Source: Actinomycetota bacterium
Lineage (GTDB): Bacteria > Actinomycetota > Acidimicrobiia > Acidimicrobiales > Palsa-688
NCBI GenBank assembly: GCA_021323695.1
Contig: JAJPKN010000014.1
Span: forward strand, 31,126-95,125
DNA: 64,000 bases
Reading direction: 5' to 3'
In this document: one piece after another, positions 19,764-28,348 of the stretch
Layout: the number at the start of each line of letters is the position of its first letter
How positions within the stretch are numbered: the stretch's first letter is position 1
Position numbers and translations under genes: made by a program
The notes under the pieces: model-generated
The model's input: only the letters and a program-made list of their open reading frames with translations
Told to the model about the DNA's origin: nothing
Database searches by the model: none

Positions 19764-22231
19764 TGGCTGACGCGCTGGTACCCGGTGGGACAGGCGACGG
19801 CGGAGGGGAGGTGCCGCCTGGCATCCAACCCGTAGAGATCAATGAGGAGATGGAGCGCTCCTACCTGGAGTACGCCATGTCCGTCATAGTGCAGAGGGCC
19901 TTGCCGGACGCGCGCGACGGCCTCAAGCCCGTGCACCGGCGCATCCTGTACACCATGCACACCCAGGGCTACCGCCCCGACCGGCCGCACGTCAAGTGCG
20001 CCAAGGTCACCGGCGAGACGATGGCGAAGTTCCACCCGCACGGCAGCGCTGCTATCTATGACGCCCTGGTACGGCTGGCTCAGCCGTTCAGCCTTCGCCA
20101 CCCGCTCATAGATTTCCACGGGAACTACGGCTCACCCGACTTCCCCCCTGCGGCCGAACGTTACACCGAGTGCCGGCTCTCGCCGTTGGCCCTGCACATG
20201 CTGGAGGGCATCGACGAGGAAACAGTCGACATGGGCCGCAATTACCTCAACGACGACGACGAGCCCACAGTCCTGCCTGCCCGGTTCCCGAACTTGCTGG
20301 TAAATGGGAGCCAGGGCATAGCTGTGGGCATGGCGACGAACATACCTCCGCACAACTTGGCCGAAGTGATCGATGCGACCAACTACCTGATCGACCACCC
20401 AGAGGCAAGCTCGGACGACCTCATGCGGTTCATCAAAGGCCCTGATTTCCCGACCCGAGGCCTGATCCTGGGCCGGCAGGGCATCATTGACGCCTACCGG
20501 ACAGGCCGTGGCTCCATCAAACTGAGGGCACGGGCCACCATAGAGGAGGCCCGGTCAGGCCCTCAGATAGTGATCACCGAGCTGCCCTACCAGGCGAGCC
20601 CGCAGGCCATCCAGGAGCGGATCGCAGAGCTGGTCAACTCCCGCGAACTGGAGGGCATCCGCGACATCCAGGACCTGTCGGCGGGCGGGCAGGTCAAGAT
20701 CGTGGTACCGCTGAAAAAGGATGCGAACGCCAACGTCGTCCTGAACAACCTTTACAAGTTGACACCGTTGCAGACTAGTTTCGGTGTGAACATGGTGGCG
20801 CTCGTCAACGGCGTCCCGCGCACGCTCAACTTGAAGCAGGCGCTGGAGGCCTACGTGCGGCACCAAGTTGAAGTGGTCAGGAGGCGCTCGGAGTTCCGTC
20901 TCCGGCGAGCTCAGGCGCGCGCCCACATAGTTGAGGGGCTGCTCAAGGCCCTGGACATGATCGATGCCATCATCGAGGCTATCCGGGCTTCGGACAGCCG
21001 CACGGAAGCCCGTGACGCGCTGATGGGCGAGCCGTTCGAGTTCAGCGAAGTGCAGGCGGAGCATATCTTGGACATGCAGCTCGCTCGCCTGACCCGCTTG
21101 GGCCGGTCAGACCTGGAAGAGGAGATGGCCAAGCTGCGCCAGACCATATCGGAACTGGAGGCGATCCTTGGCGACCCGGCGCTACTGAACGGCGTCATCA
21201 AGTCGGAGCTTTCGGACGTGAAGGCCCAGTTCGGGTCGCCGAGGGCGGCGACAATCACGGTGGACCCAGGGGACATGTCGCCCGAAGATTTCATTGAGGA
21301 CGGCGAACTGGTGATCACCATGACCAGGGCCGGTTACATAAAGGCGGTGGCAGCGTCTACCTACAGGACTCAGGGCCGGGGGACTCGCGGCATGCGGGGC
21401 ACGAACCTGCGTGAAGCCGACATCGTGACCAAAGTCATCCACACGACGGCCCACGCTTACCTGCTGTTCTTTTCCAACCTCGGGCGTGTTTACCGGCTGC
21501 GGGCCTACGAGGTGCCATTGCAGGAGCGCAGCGGGCGGGGCACGGCGATCGTCAACTTGTTGCCGCTGGCTCCAGGTGAGCGCATCGAGGCATTGATCGA
21601 CACGCGGGAGTTTTCCCCCGACCGGTACCTGTTCTTCGTGACCAAGCAGGGCCAGGTCAAAAAGACGGCGTTTTCGGAGTACGATTCCAGCCGCCGTGAC
21701 GGCCTGATCGCCCTAAACCTGCGAGAGGGCGACGAGCTCGTCGCAGTGGTGGTGACCAGTGGCGATGACGACATCTTCATGGTGAGCCGGGCTGGCATGA
21801 CCATACGGTTCCGCGAGACAGACGTGCGCGCCATGGGCCGCAGCGCGGCTGGGGTGCGGGGCATGAGCCTGCGGCGGGGCGACGAGGTGGTAGCCGCGGA
21901 CATCGCACGGGACGAGACCAGCATCTTGATGGTGACGAGTGCCGGTTACGGCAAGCGGACGCAGCTGTACCATTTCAACCGGCAGGGTCGTGGCGGCATG
22001 GGCGTGAGGGGGATCCGGCTGCCGGCCAAGCGGGGCAATGTGGTAGCTGCTTTCACGGTGGGCTTGGACGACGAGATACTCGCCATCTCGTCGTCAGGCG
22101 TGGTAGTAAGGCTGGCGGTGCGCGACATATCCAGTCAGGGGAGGGACGCAACGGGCGTGCGGGTCGTCAGCTTGGGCCCCGGCCAGGAGGTTGCGTCGGT
22201 CGCACCCGTGCTGGCCGCTGAGGGTGGTTGA
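19763..22231 (+). CDS. gyrA: DNA gyrase subunit A
   Basis: The breakage-reunion subunit of gyrase, 822 residues. The N terminus has [17 protein letters not shown] and catalytic Y134 in [13 protein letters not shown]-terminal beta-pinwheel carries repeated GRG-type turns; the GyrA box is degenerate (TQGRGTRGM). The quinolone-resistance region reads [10 protein letters not shown] (91-100): Ser95 replaces the usual Asp at E. coli position 82 and Ala96 the quinolone-contacting Ser83, while Asp100 (position 87) is kept. The ATG overlaps the gyrB stop, so the subunits are co-translated. Confidence 0.97.
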
Positions 22232-22237
22232 TGCCTG

Positions 22238-22876
22238 GTGGCTGAGCGGTGGCCTGGTAGCCGCGGTGTGCCGCCGGGGCCCGGCAGCGCTGCCGGGAGG
22301 CGTCAGGTGGGAGCCTCGGGTACCGGAGCAGGAGCTCAGCTAGGGGGAGGCCCTAGGGGTACGACAGGTGGGGGCGGGCAGCCTACACGGGCTGTCCCTG
22401 CGGGGCCGGGACCGTGGTTGGCCGGGCCCCGTGGGGGCTCTGCTGCCACAGCTCCGGCCGGGCGCTCGGGGGCCGCGGCGGGCCCGCCCAGGCGGCAGCC
22501 GTCGTCCCGGTCTGTGCCCGATTTAGGCACCCGGCGGGTCGTACGCCGTGTCGACATCGCTACAGTGCTCAAGCTCTCCTTCGCCTTCTACCTGTGCCTG
22601 TTGGCCGTGGCGCTGGTGGCCGGCGTGGTCCTGTGGGAGCTGGCTGCCACCTTTGGGGTCATCGGCACAGTGGACAAGCTGGTGCGGTCCTTGTTCGCTC
22701 TGTCGTCCTTCAAGCTCCACCCCTTGACCACCCTCGTGTGGGGGGCGGCCATCGGGGGCGTGCTTTGCCTCATGGGCACGTTCCTCAACGTGCTTGCTGC
22801 CGTGCTCTACAACCTGCTGAGCGACGTCGTTGGAGGCGTCCAGGTCCTCGTGGTCGAACAGGAGGACGGGCGTTGA
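22238..22876 (+). CDS. DUF3566 membrane protein
   Basis: A 212-residue protein of the family regularly found just after gyrA in Actinobacteria (Rv0007 type). The N-terminal 100 residues are Gly/Pro/Ala-rich and probably disordered. The DUF3566 domain follows with RRVDIATVLKLSFAFYL, a membrane helix (about 112-135), a periplasmic loop with VDKLVRSLF, and a second helix (about 165-190). The start is a GTG six bases after the gyrA stop. Function is unknown; the linkage suggests coordination with gyrase or division. Confidence 0.85.
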   Translation: MAERWPGSRGVPPGPGSAAGRRQVGASGTGAGAQLGGGPRGTTGGGGQPTRAVPAGPGPWLAGPRGGSAATAPAGRSGAAAGPPRRQPSSRSVPDLGTRRVVRRVDIATVLKLSFAFYLCLLAVALVAGVVLWELAATFGVIGTVDKLVRSLFALSSFKLHPLTTLVWGAAIGGVLCLMGTFLNVLAAVLYNLLSDVVGGVQVLVVEQEDGR

Positions 22877-23005
22877 GGTGACGGCGGCTCCCGGTTCGCT
22901 CGGGGACGTCCGGGGCGGCGCCCACACCGGCTGCCGGCCGGGTACGACAGGGTGAGGTGCGGCCCGCGTGTAGCCTTGAGGTCTGCCGGGCAGGGCCCGG
23001 CCTTA

Positions 23006-23079
23006 GGGGCTATAGCTCAGCCGGTTAGAGCGCAGCACTGATAATGCTGAGGTCGGTGGTTCGATTCCACCTAGCCCCA
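23006..23079 (+). tRNA. ileT: tRNA-Ile (anticodon GAT)
   Basis: A complete 74-base cloverleaf: acceptor GGGGCTA/TAGCCCC, D arm GCTC...GAGC, anticodon stem CAGCA/TGCTG around the loop CTGATAA (GAT, isoleucine), and T arm GGTGG-TTCGATT-CCACC. The genomic bases after discriminator A are CCC, so the 3' CCA is not encoded and must be added. It follows gyrA-DUF3566 as in other Actinobacteria, but the usual tRNA-Ala neighbour is missing and an integrase remnant lies downstream. Confidence 0.97.
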
Positions 23080-23210
23080 CCCTAAAAGGCGAGGTCAGCG
23101 GTCTTGTGCGGGCTCTGGCCACCGGGCCCGGCCGGATCCTGGGCCCGAAATGGGCCCGAGCCCGGGCCCAAGGTCCCCCCTTGGGGCGTGGGCCGGCCCC
23201 ACATCTGGGC

Positions 23211-23477
23211 ATGAGCACACAGCCGTTGCTGCGCCCCGAGGAGGTGGCCGAGGCCCTGGCCGTCTCCAAGGTCACCGTCTACCGTCTGGCCCGATCCGGC
23301 GAGCTTGCCTCCGTACGGATCCGTGGCCAGTCCCGCTCCCGTCCCGAGGCCCTGGAGGGCTACCTGGCCCGCTGCGAGGCACCGGCCGTGCCACCGGCCG
23401 TGGCCGCTGTCCCCGTGGCTCCCAGGCCTCGCCGGGACCGGCTCCGCAAGCAATGGGGGTCGCCGGGTGCCGCGTGA
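23211..23477 (+). CDS. Excisionase-like helix-turn-helix protein
   Basis: An 88-residue small DNA-binding protein. Residues 6-55 form a MerR/Xis-type winged helix: LLRPEEVAEALAVSKVTVYR followed by ARSGELASVRIRGQSR and RPEALEGYLA. Such proteins guide excision of integrated elements. The gene lies 131 bases after tRNA-Ile and its stop overlaps the start of the integrase remnant, the xis-int order of actinobacterial integrative elements. No strong ribosome binding site is seen. Confidence 0.75.
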   Translation: MSTQPLLRPEEVAEALAVSKVTVYRLARSGELASVRIRGQSRSRPEALEGYLARCEAPAVPPAVAAVPVAPRPRRDRLRKQWGSPGAA

Positions 23478-23787
23478 GCAGGTAGCCCGCCCTATGGCGC
23501 GCAGGGACGGCGGCATCGAGCGCCGGGTTGGGGCCTCGGGCCGGCTCAGCTGGCGGGCACGCTGGTACGACGCGGCCGGCCACCGCCAGAGCGCCACGTT
23601 CTCCACCAAGGCCGAGGCCGGTGCCTGGCTGGCTGAGCGGGTGGTGGAGGTGCACCGGGGCGGTACCGGCACCATGGACGGCCGGCGCACGACGCTGGCC
23701 GAGTGGTGGGCCAGGTGGCAGGAGGGCAGGCAGGTGTCTCATCAGGCTCAGCGGTGCCCATTCACTGGCCCGGCCAGACGGGGCTGA
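23467..23787 (+). pseudogene. Truncated tyrosine integrase (N-terminal fragment)
   Basis: About 106 codons from GTG 23467 (or ATG 23494). The fragment has the arm-binding domain typical of actinobacterial phage/AICE integrases: a basic start (MARRDGGIERR), SWRARWYDAAGHRQSATFST, then KAEAGAWLAERV, and the beginning of the core-binding domain TLAEWWARWQEG. Homology stops near residue 90; a short unrelated tail follows to the stop at 23787. The catalytic domain with its Arg and Tyr residues is absent, so it cannot recombine DNA. It marks the tRNA-proximal end of a lost element. Confidence 0.75.
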
Positions 23788-23805
23788 GCCGCTCCGGGGC
23801 TACGG

Positions 23806-24009
23806 CTACAGGGGCCGCACCCGCTTCGCCTGAGGGCCCTTGGGCCCCTGCTCAGTGTCAAAGTCCACCTTCTGGCCCTCCGCCAGCTCGCGGTAGCCCG
23901 GTCCCTCGATGGAGGAAAAGTGGGCGAAAACATCGGGGCCGCCATCATCAGGGGCAATGAAGCCATAGCCCTTCGATGCGTTGAACCATTTTACGGTGCC
24001 GGTAGGCAC
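23806..24009 (-). CDS. cspA: Cold-shock domain protein
   Basis: A 67-residue single cold-shock (OB-fold) RNA/DNA-binding protein of the CspA family. RNP1 reads [10 protein letters not shown] and RNP2 reads DVFAHFSSI; the N terminus [14 protein letters not shown] is canonical. The GTG start follows AGGAGGAAAGG, a strong site. Whether it is cold-induced or constitutive cannot be told. It was probably a resident gene rather than part of the adjoining element, as it is convergent with the integrase remnant. Confidence 0.95.
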   Translation of the reverse strand: MPTGTVKWFNASKGYGFIAPDDGGPDVFAHFSSIEGPGYRELAEGQKVDFDTEQGPKGPQAKRVRPL

Positions 24010-24202
24010 GTTAACCTTTCCTCCTGCTCATCACGCTCACACAACTTGCAGGGTCCCTCACTTTAGGGAAACCGGCAACGACGCACGGCTGGCATGACTT
24101 GGGGCCGCGGCTGAGGCAAGCCTACCGTCCGGCCGGCGCCCGCCCCGGCCGGCGCCCATGGAGTACGCCCTGGGCCGGCCAGCGGCCGGTAGCTGCGAGG
24201 CC

Positions 24203-24949
24203 CTAAGGCGTGTACCTGACCAGTTCCTCAGTCCCGGTGGCCGCCGTCGTGGTGTGGCCCATCACCGAGGTGCTCACGCTGCCGGCGCCCGTCTCGACCA
24301 GGCCCACGTCTCTGACCAGGTAGACAGCATAATTGATGTTGTCGTCAATGGTCACGGGCGAACCGCTGGAGGTCATCTTCATCGCCATCTGGAGCTTCTC
24401 GGCACGGAACGTCCCAGCCGGCACCGTGACCACCTTCACTCCCATGCTGGTGGCCGCTTCCGTCATGTGCTCATGCATCGTGAACCCGGCTACGCCGGAG
24501 GTCAAATTCGCCGCGAAATGGCAGGGGTGGCACGAACCGATCATCGATGCGCTGGGGATGAAGTAGCTGCTGTTGCCGCTGACCGTCGTCCTGGTGGCTC
24601 CGCTCCCGGCCGCAAGCGAGACCTCAATGGCCCCGTTGGGCCCGATGACGTACTGCTCGGTGAAGGCGTGAGCACCCACGCTGTCCTGTACGTTCACCAC
24701 CTCCCCGCTGGCCGCCGTGTGGGCACTCACCACATGAATGGTCAGGGTGGTGAACCCCGCCACCGGTCCGCCCAAGTCCCGGTACTTCCACGTCGCCCCC
24801 ACAACCAGGGGAAAATAGGCATTGCCGCTCAGGTTGGCCAGAGCCGGTGCCCTGGAGGCATAGGCCGTCGCACCGCTTGTAAGCGCCACGGGAGCAATAC
24901 CGGTCACTACCGCGAACAAGGCGGCCGAACGCGAACACCTCGCCACCAT
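24203..24949 (-). CDS. Secreted protein of unknown function (TapB/DUF3108-like)
   Basis: A 248-residue exported protein. ATG 24949 is chosen because AAAGGAGG lies nine bases upstream and a signal peptide starts there: basic MVARCSR, a hydrophobic core to about residue 28 and cleavage near TAYA. The mature part opens with AYFPLVVGATWKYRD and later has VPAGTFRAEKLQM and VYLVRDVGLVETG. This pattern of beta-rich 'VG..W.Y ... PAGTF ... GVGLV' proteins resembles the TapB/DUF3108 group. A CHPCHF pair of cysteines could form a disulphide or bind metal. Isolated gene; role unknown. Confidence 0.65.
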   Translation of the reverse strand: MVARCSRSAALFAVVTGIAPVALTSGATAYASRAPALANLSGNAYFPLVVGATWKYRDLGGPVAGFTTLTIHVVSAHTAASGEVVNVQDSVGAHAFTEQYVIGPNGAIEVSLAAGSGATRTTVSGNSSYFIPSASMIGSCHPCHFAANLTSGVAGFTMHEHMTEAATSMGVKVVTVPAGTFRAEKLQMAMKMTSSGSPVTIDDNINYAVYLVRDVGLVETGAGSVSTSVMGHTTTAATGTEELVRYTP

Positions 24950-25348
24950 GGTGACATCCTCCTTTGCGGGCCGCGCCCGCCGTGCATGCGGGTCCCAGCC
25001 CGAACCGGTCATAGCTCAATGGTGACATAAGCGGGCGGGCCGGGACATGGGGGGAGGCCCCCATTCATAACGGATGAGGCTGAGCCGGTCGGAGAGCCCA
25101 CCCGAGCACCCCAGGGTCCGGCCACCCTCCAGGTTGCCTGCTGAGCACTGGAAACCACCTGTGCCACTGCACTTCGCTAAGGACGCTCCGCAAAATGACT
25201 CAGTCGTAACTTCAGCACTGTAGTTCTGCCTGGAGCGGCCGGACGGAGCGCACTGTGTAGTTCCACTATGGAGGGCTTGGACTTATGGGCAGCAGGGGTG
25301 GTGAACGTGACTGGGACAGGCAATATGGGCGGGCATGTGCAGCATAAT
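24950..25348. other. Spacer without recognisable gene
   Basis: The 399 bases between the secreted-protein gene and the PIN-like toxin hold the promoter region of the former and a short GGGGGAGGCCCCC hairpin near 25049-25061. Possible reading frames across it have no recognisable homology and no ribosome binding site. Confidence 0.5.
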
Positions 25349-25732
25349 TCACAAGCTGTCGAGGAACGCGAGGAGCTGATCCGAAGGCTGATAGCGGCCG
25401 GGTTTGGTGTGAAGCGGAGCCGTGCGAGCGAGGGCCCGTTCCTTGATCGACAAGTCAGCATGGAGGTACTCGTGATGGCTGAGCGTCCAGATCAGGATGC
25501 ACCCGGCGTGGTGGCGACCAGCCTCAGCCCACTCCCGGAGCAGTGGGGCGAAGTCCCTACAGTTGCGGGTCACAAGGATGCGACGCTGCTCGGCCGCCAG
25601 CGCCAGCACCTCCGGATCGTCGAGCGCCCCCAGTGCAGCATCCGCCGCCAGGCTCACCACGTCATGGCCTCGCCGGCCCAGGACGGCCCCGACACGCTTG
25701 GGCGACAGGTTGGCGTCGAGCAGCAGCCGCAC
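25349..25732 (-). CDS. DUF5615 PIN-like toxin
   Basis: A 127-residue PIN-fold protein of the DUF5615 family, predicted to be the RNase toxin of a type II toxin-antitoxin pair. The family start MRLLLDANLSPKRVG supplies the first acidic residue, followed by GHDVVSLA, DDPEVLALAAEQRRILVTRN with a further acidic cluster, and RDFAPLL. It follows its antitoxin with a three-base gap. Activity is inferred from the family and the pairing. Confidence 0.85.
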   Translation of the reverse strand: MRLLLDANLSPKRVGAVLGRRGHDVVSLAADAALGALDDPEVLALAAEQRRILVTRNCRDFAPLLREWAEAGRHHAGCILIWTLSHHEYLHADLSIKERALARTAPLHTKPGRYQPSDQLLAFLDSL

Positions 25733-25735
25733 CTG

Positions 25736-26149
25736 TCAGTCGCCAGCGACCGCCACGAACGGGTAGAGCACGCCCACCTCGGCGAGCGGACGGCGGTTCT
25801 CGGCGATGGCCTCGTCGATCTCCTCCGGGTAGGCGTCCCGGTAGGCCAGTGCCAGGCGGAGCTGCTGGGGCGACACCTGCGTGTTGGCAACCAGCGCTTC
25901 TGGCGAGCCGAAGTCCTCCAGCATCTGGACGAGCTCCCACACGTCGAGGCCCGAGCCGATCACCCAGGCACGCCGGCGGGCGTCGTCGCCCCGGAAGGCG
26001 ATGCCCGGGAAGCGTCTGGTACGAGCCGCCTCTTCGGTCAGGGCTTCCACTACCGCGCTCTTGGAGCGCCGTGTCCGGCGCGCCTCAGCCTCCACTAGTC
26101 GCTCAGTCTCTTCCTGCAAGCGCACACTGAAAGGCTGGCCTCTGGCCAT
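25736..26149 (-). CDS. RHH-DUF433 antitoxin partner of the DUF5615 toxin
   Basis: A 137-residue protein in two parts. An N-terminal ribbon-helix-helix DNA-binding segment (about 5-45) carries PFSVRLQEETERLVEAEARR and SKSAVVEALTEEA. A C-terminal DUF433-like domain reads FPGIAFRGDDARRRAWVIG, GLDVWELVQ and VSPQQLRLALAYR. RHH plus DUF433 next to DUF5615 is a known antitoxin-toxin architecture. The gene comes first, with AAGGAGGGAGG upstream of its ATG, and a perfect palindrome over its promoter suits autorepression. Confidence 0.85.
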   Translation of the reverse strand: MARGQPFSVRLQEETERLVEAEARRTRRSKSAVVEALTEEAARTRRFPGIAFRGDDARRRAWVIGSGLDVWELVQMLEDFGSPEALVANTQVSPQQLRLALAYRDAYPEEIDEAIAENRRPLAEVGVLYPFVAVAGD

Positions 26150-26174
26150 GCCCCGCTTCCTCCCTCCTTACACC

Positions 26175-26189
26175 CACTACATTGTAGTG
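26175..26189 (-). promoter_or_regulatory. Operator/promoter of the DUF433-DUF5615 module
   Basis: CACTACA-T-TGTAGTG is a perfect 15-bp palindrome 25 bases upstream of the antitoxin ATG. Read on the minus strand it contains TACAAT, a good -10 hexamer, so a dimeric RHH protein bound here would block RNA polymerase. The classic autoregulated toxin-antitoxin promoter layout is inferred. Confidence 0.6.
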
Positions 26190-26288
26190 CCGTGGGGCCG
26201 CGGCTGCCGCGTGCCCGGCGGCCGCTCCCAAGCCGAAGTAGCCCGTGAGCTAGGCGTCTCCCCGACGGCTCGCTACGTTCGAGGTTAG
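26190..26288 (+). pseudogene. Fragment of a transposase-type helix-turn-helix
   Basis: Reading in frame towards the stop at 26288 gives GGRSQAEVARELGVSPTA, which resembles the N-terminal helix-turn-helix of IS481/IS3-like transposases. The frame ends within 15 residues and nothing upstream or downstream continues it. It is at most a relic of an insertion sequence. Confidence 0.35.
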
Positions 26289-26838
26289 AACGGCCAAGGC
26301 GTCACGGCATGGAGCGTGTGCGCGAGCAGTGGCAATAGGTGGGGATGGAGGCCTGGGGGGAGGGGTGCCGACGCCTGCGGGCATTGGTCTGCTCTCGGCT
26401 ACTTCCGGCTTGGGACGTTAATGACCGAGGCCGACCTCGGCTCAGCGCGGTACCGTGGCCGCTGAAATTCGCGACGACCCCAAGTGCCGTGCGAGAATTA
26501 TAAGTGTGTTACTTGCCCGCTTGGATGGGACGCTCCTATGAGCCTCGGCCTCGCTAGCCCGAAGCTCCCCCTGTAGACCCTGTCCGGAACCGGCCACGAC
26601 CAGCTGGCCGAGCTGCCCCTGGACGTGGGAAAGATCCGCTTCGCACTTGCGGGTGAGGACGGCCGGCGCTTTGGAGCCGACGATTGGCCCAGGCGCCCGG
26701 GCCACCTGGCGAGGAGGAACAGTGCGTAAGGGGGCCTGGGCGGGTCGCGCAACGGTCCTGAAGCTGGCACTGGCAGCGGGGAACGTGAGAAGGCCCCCGA
26801 CGCCAACAGCGATTGTGTAACCATCACCTCTATGATGT
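26289..26838. other. Spacer without recognisable gene
   Basis: These 550 bases between the two toxin-antitoxin modules contain no reading frame with recognisable homology on either strand. Codon usage is irregular in all frames, as expected of decayed DNA. The end of the stretch holds the vapB promoter; TATGAT at 26831-26836 lies so close to the start codons that a leaderless vapB transcript is possible. Confidence 0.45.
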
Positions 26839-27060
26839 ATGATGCTACTGGTGCGACGTTTGCAGATCAGCATCGACGAGGAACTCGACGAGGCACTGGC
26901 TATCGAGGCGAGCCGACGCCACACGTCCCGGGCAGCGCTCATACGGGAGTTCGTCCGCCAACAACTACAACCATCGCGCGGACCGGACCCGTTCATGCCC
27001 CTCATCGGCGACATCGACGACACGGCTGGCAACATCGACGAGGTCGTCTACGGACGGTGA
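26839..27060 (+). CDS. vapB: VapB-type antitoxin (ribbon-helix-helix)
   Basis: A 73-residue antitoxin. The N-terminal RHH motif reads RRLQISIDEELDEALAIEAS followed by HTSRAALIREFVRQQL; the acidic C-terminal tail (IGDIDDTAGNIDEVVYG) would wrap the toxin. Two adjacent ATGs (26839, 26842) can start it. No Shine-Dalgarno precedes them, but a TATGAT -10-like hexamer does, pointing to a leaderless message. The last codon overlaps the vapC GTG (GTGA). Confidence 0.85.
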   Translation: MMLLVRRLQISIDEELDEALAIEASRRHTSRAALIREFVRQQLQPSRGPDPFMPLIGDIDDTAGNIDEVVYGR

Positions 27061-27452
27061 AGTTCGTGGACACCTCCTTCTGGGTCGCCTTGCGCTACCG
27101 GCGCGACGACCGCCATCCAGCGGCGCGGACTGTCTGGGGCGCAGTGAGCGGGCCACTGCTGACTACGACCCTAGTGGTCGGAGAGACGTGGGCTTTCCTT
27201 GCGCGGCGCTCCGGTCATGAGCGAGCTGTCCAGTTCCTCGAGGCGGTTGGGAAGCTGCCGAGGCTGACGGTCCGTCATGTTGACGAGGACACTGAAAACG
27301 AGGCATGGCGTTGGTTGCGCCGCCATGACGAACGCAGCTACTCCTTCGTCGACGCCACCAGTTTCGTCATGATGAGGCGGCTCCGGATTCGCGAGGCCCT
27401 CGCCTTTGACGGTGACTTTGCGGCTGCGGGGTTCACAGAAGTGCGCCCCTGA
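27057..27452 (+). CDS. vapC: VapC-type PIN-domain ribonuclease toxin
   Basis: A 131-residue PIN nuclease. The metal-binding acidic residues are placed as expected: D4 in MKFVDTSFWVAL, E in TTTLVVGETWAFLARR, and D in the YSFVDATSFVMM segment, with a further D in LAFDGDF near the C terminus. Toxins of this family cleave tRNA or rRNA. The GTG start overlaps the vapB stop by four bases, the usual translational coupling that keeps antitoxin in excess. Confidence 0.9.
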   Translation: MKFVDTSFWVALRYRRDDRHPAARTVWGAVSGPLLTTTLVVGETWAFLARRSGHERAVQFLEAVGKLPRLTVRHVDEDTENEAWRWLRRHDERSYSFVDATSFVMMRRLRIREALAFDGDFAAAGFTEVRP

Positions 27453-27659
27453 GCCTGAACCCGTGGCGTCCTCGGCCAGTCCGATGAGCTGTCCTAAGCC
27501 AGGGCCAGCTGCTGGCACTAAGCAAGGGCCGGGTGAGAGCCCACGTGCTCGTCTGCATGCTCGCCTTTTACCTCGTCTGGTACCCGTGCCGGGCCGGGGG
27601 CTCCCCAGGAAGCATGAACCCCCCGCTGAGCGGAGGGTTCTCGCGTCACCGGTCAAGTA

Positions 27660-28043
27660 ACTTCGGCTTAATAGACGCCCCCGCCGACGAGCTCGTCGCC
27701 GCGGTAGGTGCAGTGGCCTCGGGTGACGCAGTGGTCGCCCCCAGCGCCACCCGGCGCCTCCTGGAGCGGCTGGGTTGCTCCCCACGGCTGCCGGGCAGGT
27801 TGTCCCGGTGCCGTCGTGCAACCTGGAGGCCTTGCTGATGAGCGCGAGGTCCTCGCGCTCGATGCCCGAGGCCTGTCCAACACCGAGGTTGGCGAGCGCC
27901 TCTACGTCGCCGAGGGGACCGTAAAGACCCATGTGAGCCGCATCCTTGCCAGGCTCGGGCTCCGCGACCGGGCCCAGGCGGTGGTCCTGGCCTACGAGAC
28001 TGGCATCGTCCGCCCTGGCATGCCCGACCTGCCCTCTCCCTGA
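27660..28043 (+). pseudogene. Decayed NarL/LuxR-type response regulator
   Basis: Two out-of-frame pieces of one regulator remain. The first, at about 27668-27775, reads [17 protein letters not shown] and TRRLLERL, the linker end of a NarL-type receiver. The second, about 27830-28043, is in another frame and gives the LuxR helix-turn-helix: [20 protein letters not shown], then [19 protein letters not shown] and [16 protein letters not shown]. The phosphoacceptor part of the receiver and the start are missing, and no sensor kinase is nearby. It is almost certainly non-functional. Confidence 0.75.
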
Positions 28044-28348
28044 CCGAGGCGGTCCTGCCGGCTGCGAACGCCAGGCCAAGCGTCGGTCGCCGGGCGAGGT
28101 GGCGTCCGGTCCGCCGTGTAAATAGACGACGGGCGTAGCTTCCTCTCGAAGCCTCATAAGCAGGGAAAGGGGCCCACAGCCGTGTGACAACGAGCATCAC
28201 CGGTCGAGCGCACCGGCGCGGAGGTCGACGACCTGTTCGGCTCCGAGCGGGAGCTGGGCGAAGTGCTGGAGGGGGTGGCCCGCCTCGGGGTGCGCCTGCC
28301 CATGCAGACCGCCATCGAGGCGGGCTGCCAACCGGGCGGCAGAGGCGG
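28044..28348. other. Spacer without a supportable gene
   Basis: The 305 bases after the LuxR relic include one plus-strand stretch (about 28200-28330) with coding-like composition (EVDDLFGSERELGEVLEGV). It has no start, no continuation and no convincing family match, so it is left unassigned. Confidence 0.4.

Noticed and set aside
23003..23275. Minus-strand frame whose translation includes GIEPPTSALSVLRSNRLSY
   Set aside because: This is the well-known spurious product of reading tRNA-Ile in antisense; the tRNA cloverleaf explains the sequence.
24130..24160. Direct repeat of CCGGCCGGCGCCC near the end of the secreted-protein gene
   Set aside because: Two copies of a simple GC-rich word in a short spacer; not distinguishable from compositional bias.
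28184..28340. Plus-strand stretch resembling the C terminus of a ketopantoate-reductase-like protein (EVDDLFGSERELGEVLEGV)
   Set aside because: Too short, no start, and only a vague resemblance; not supported as a gene or a named relic.
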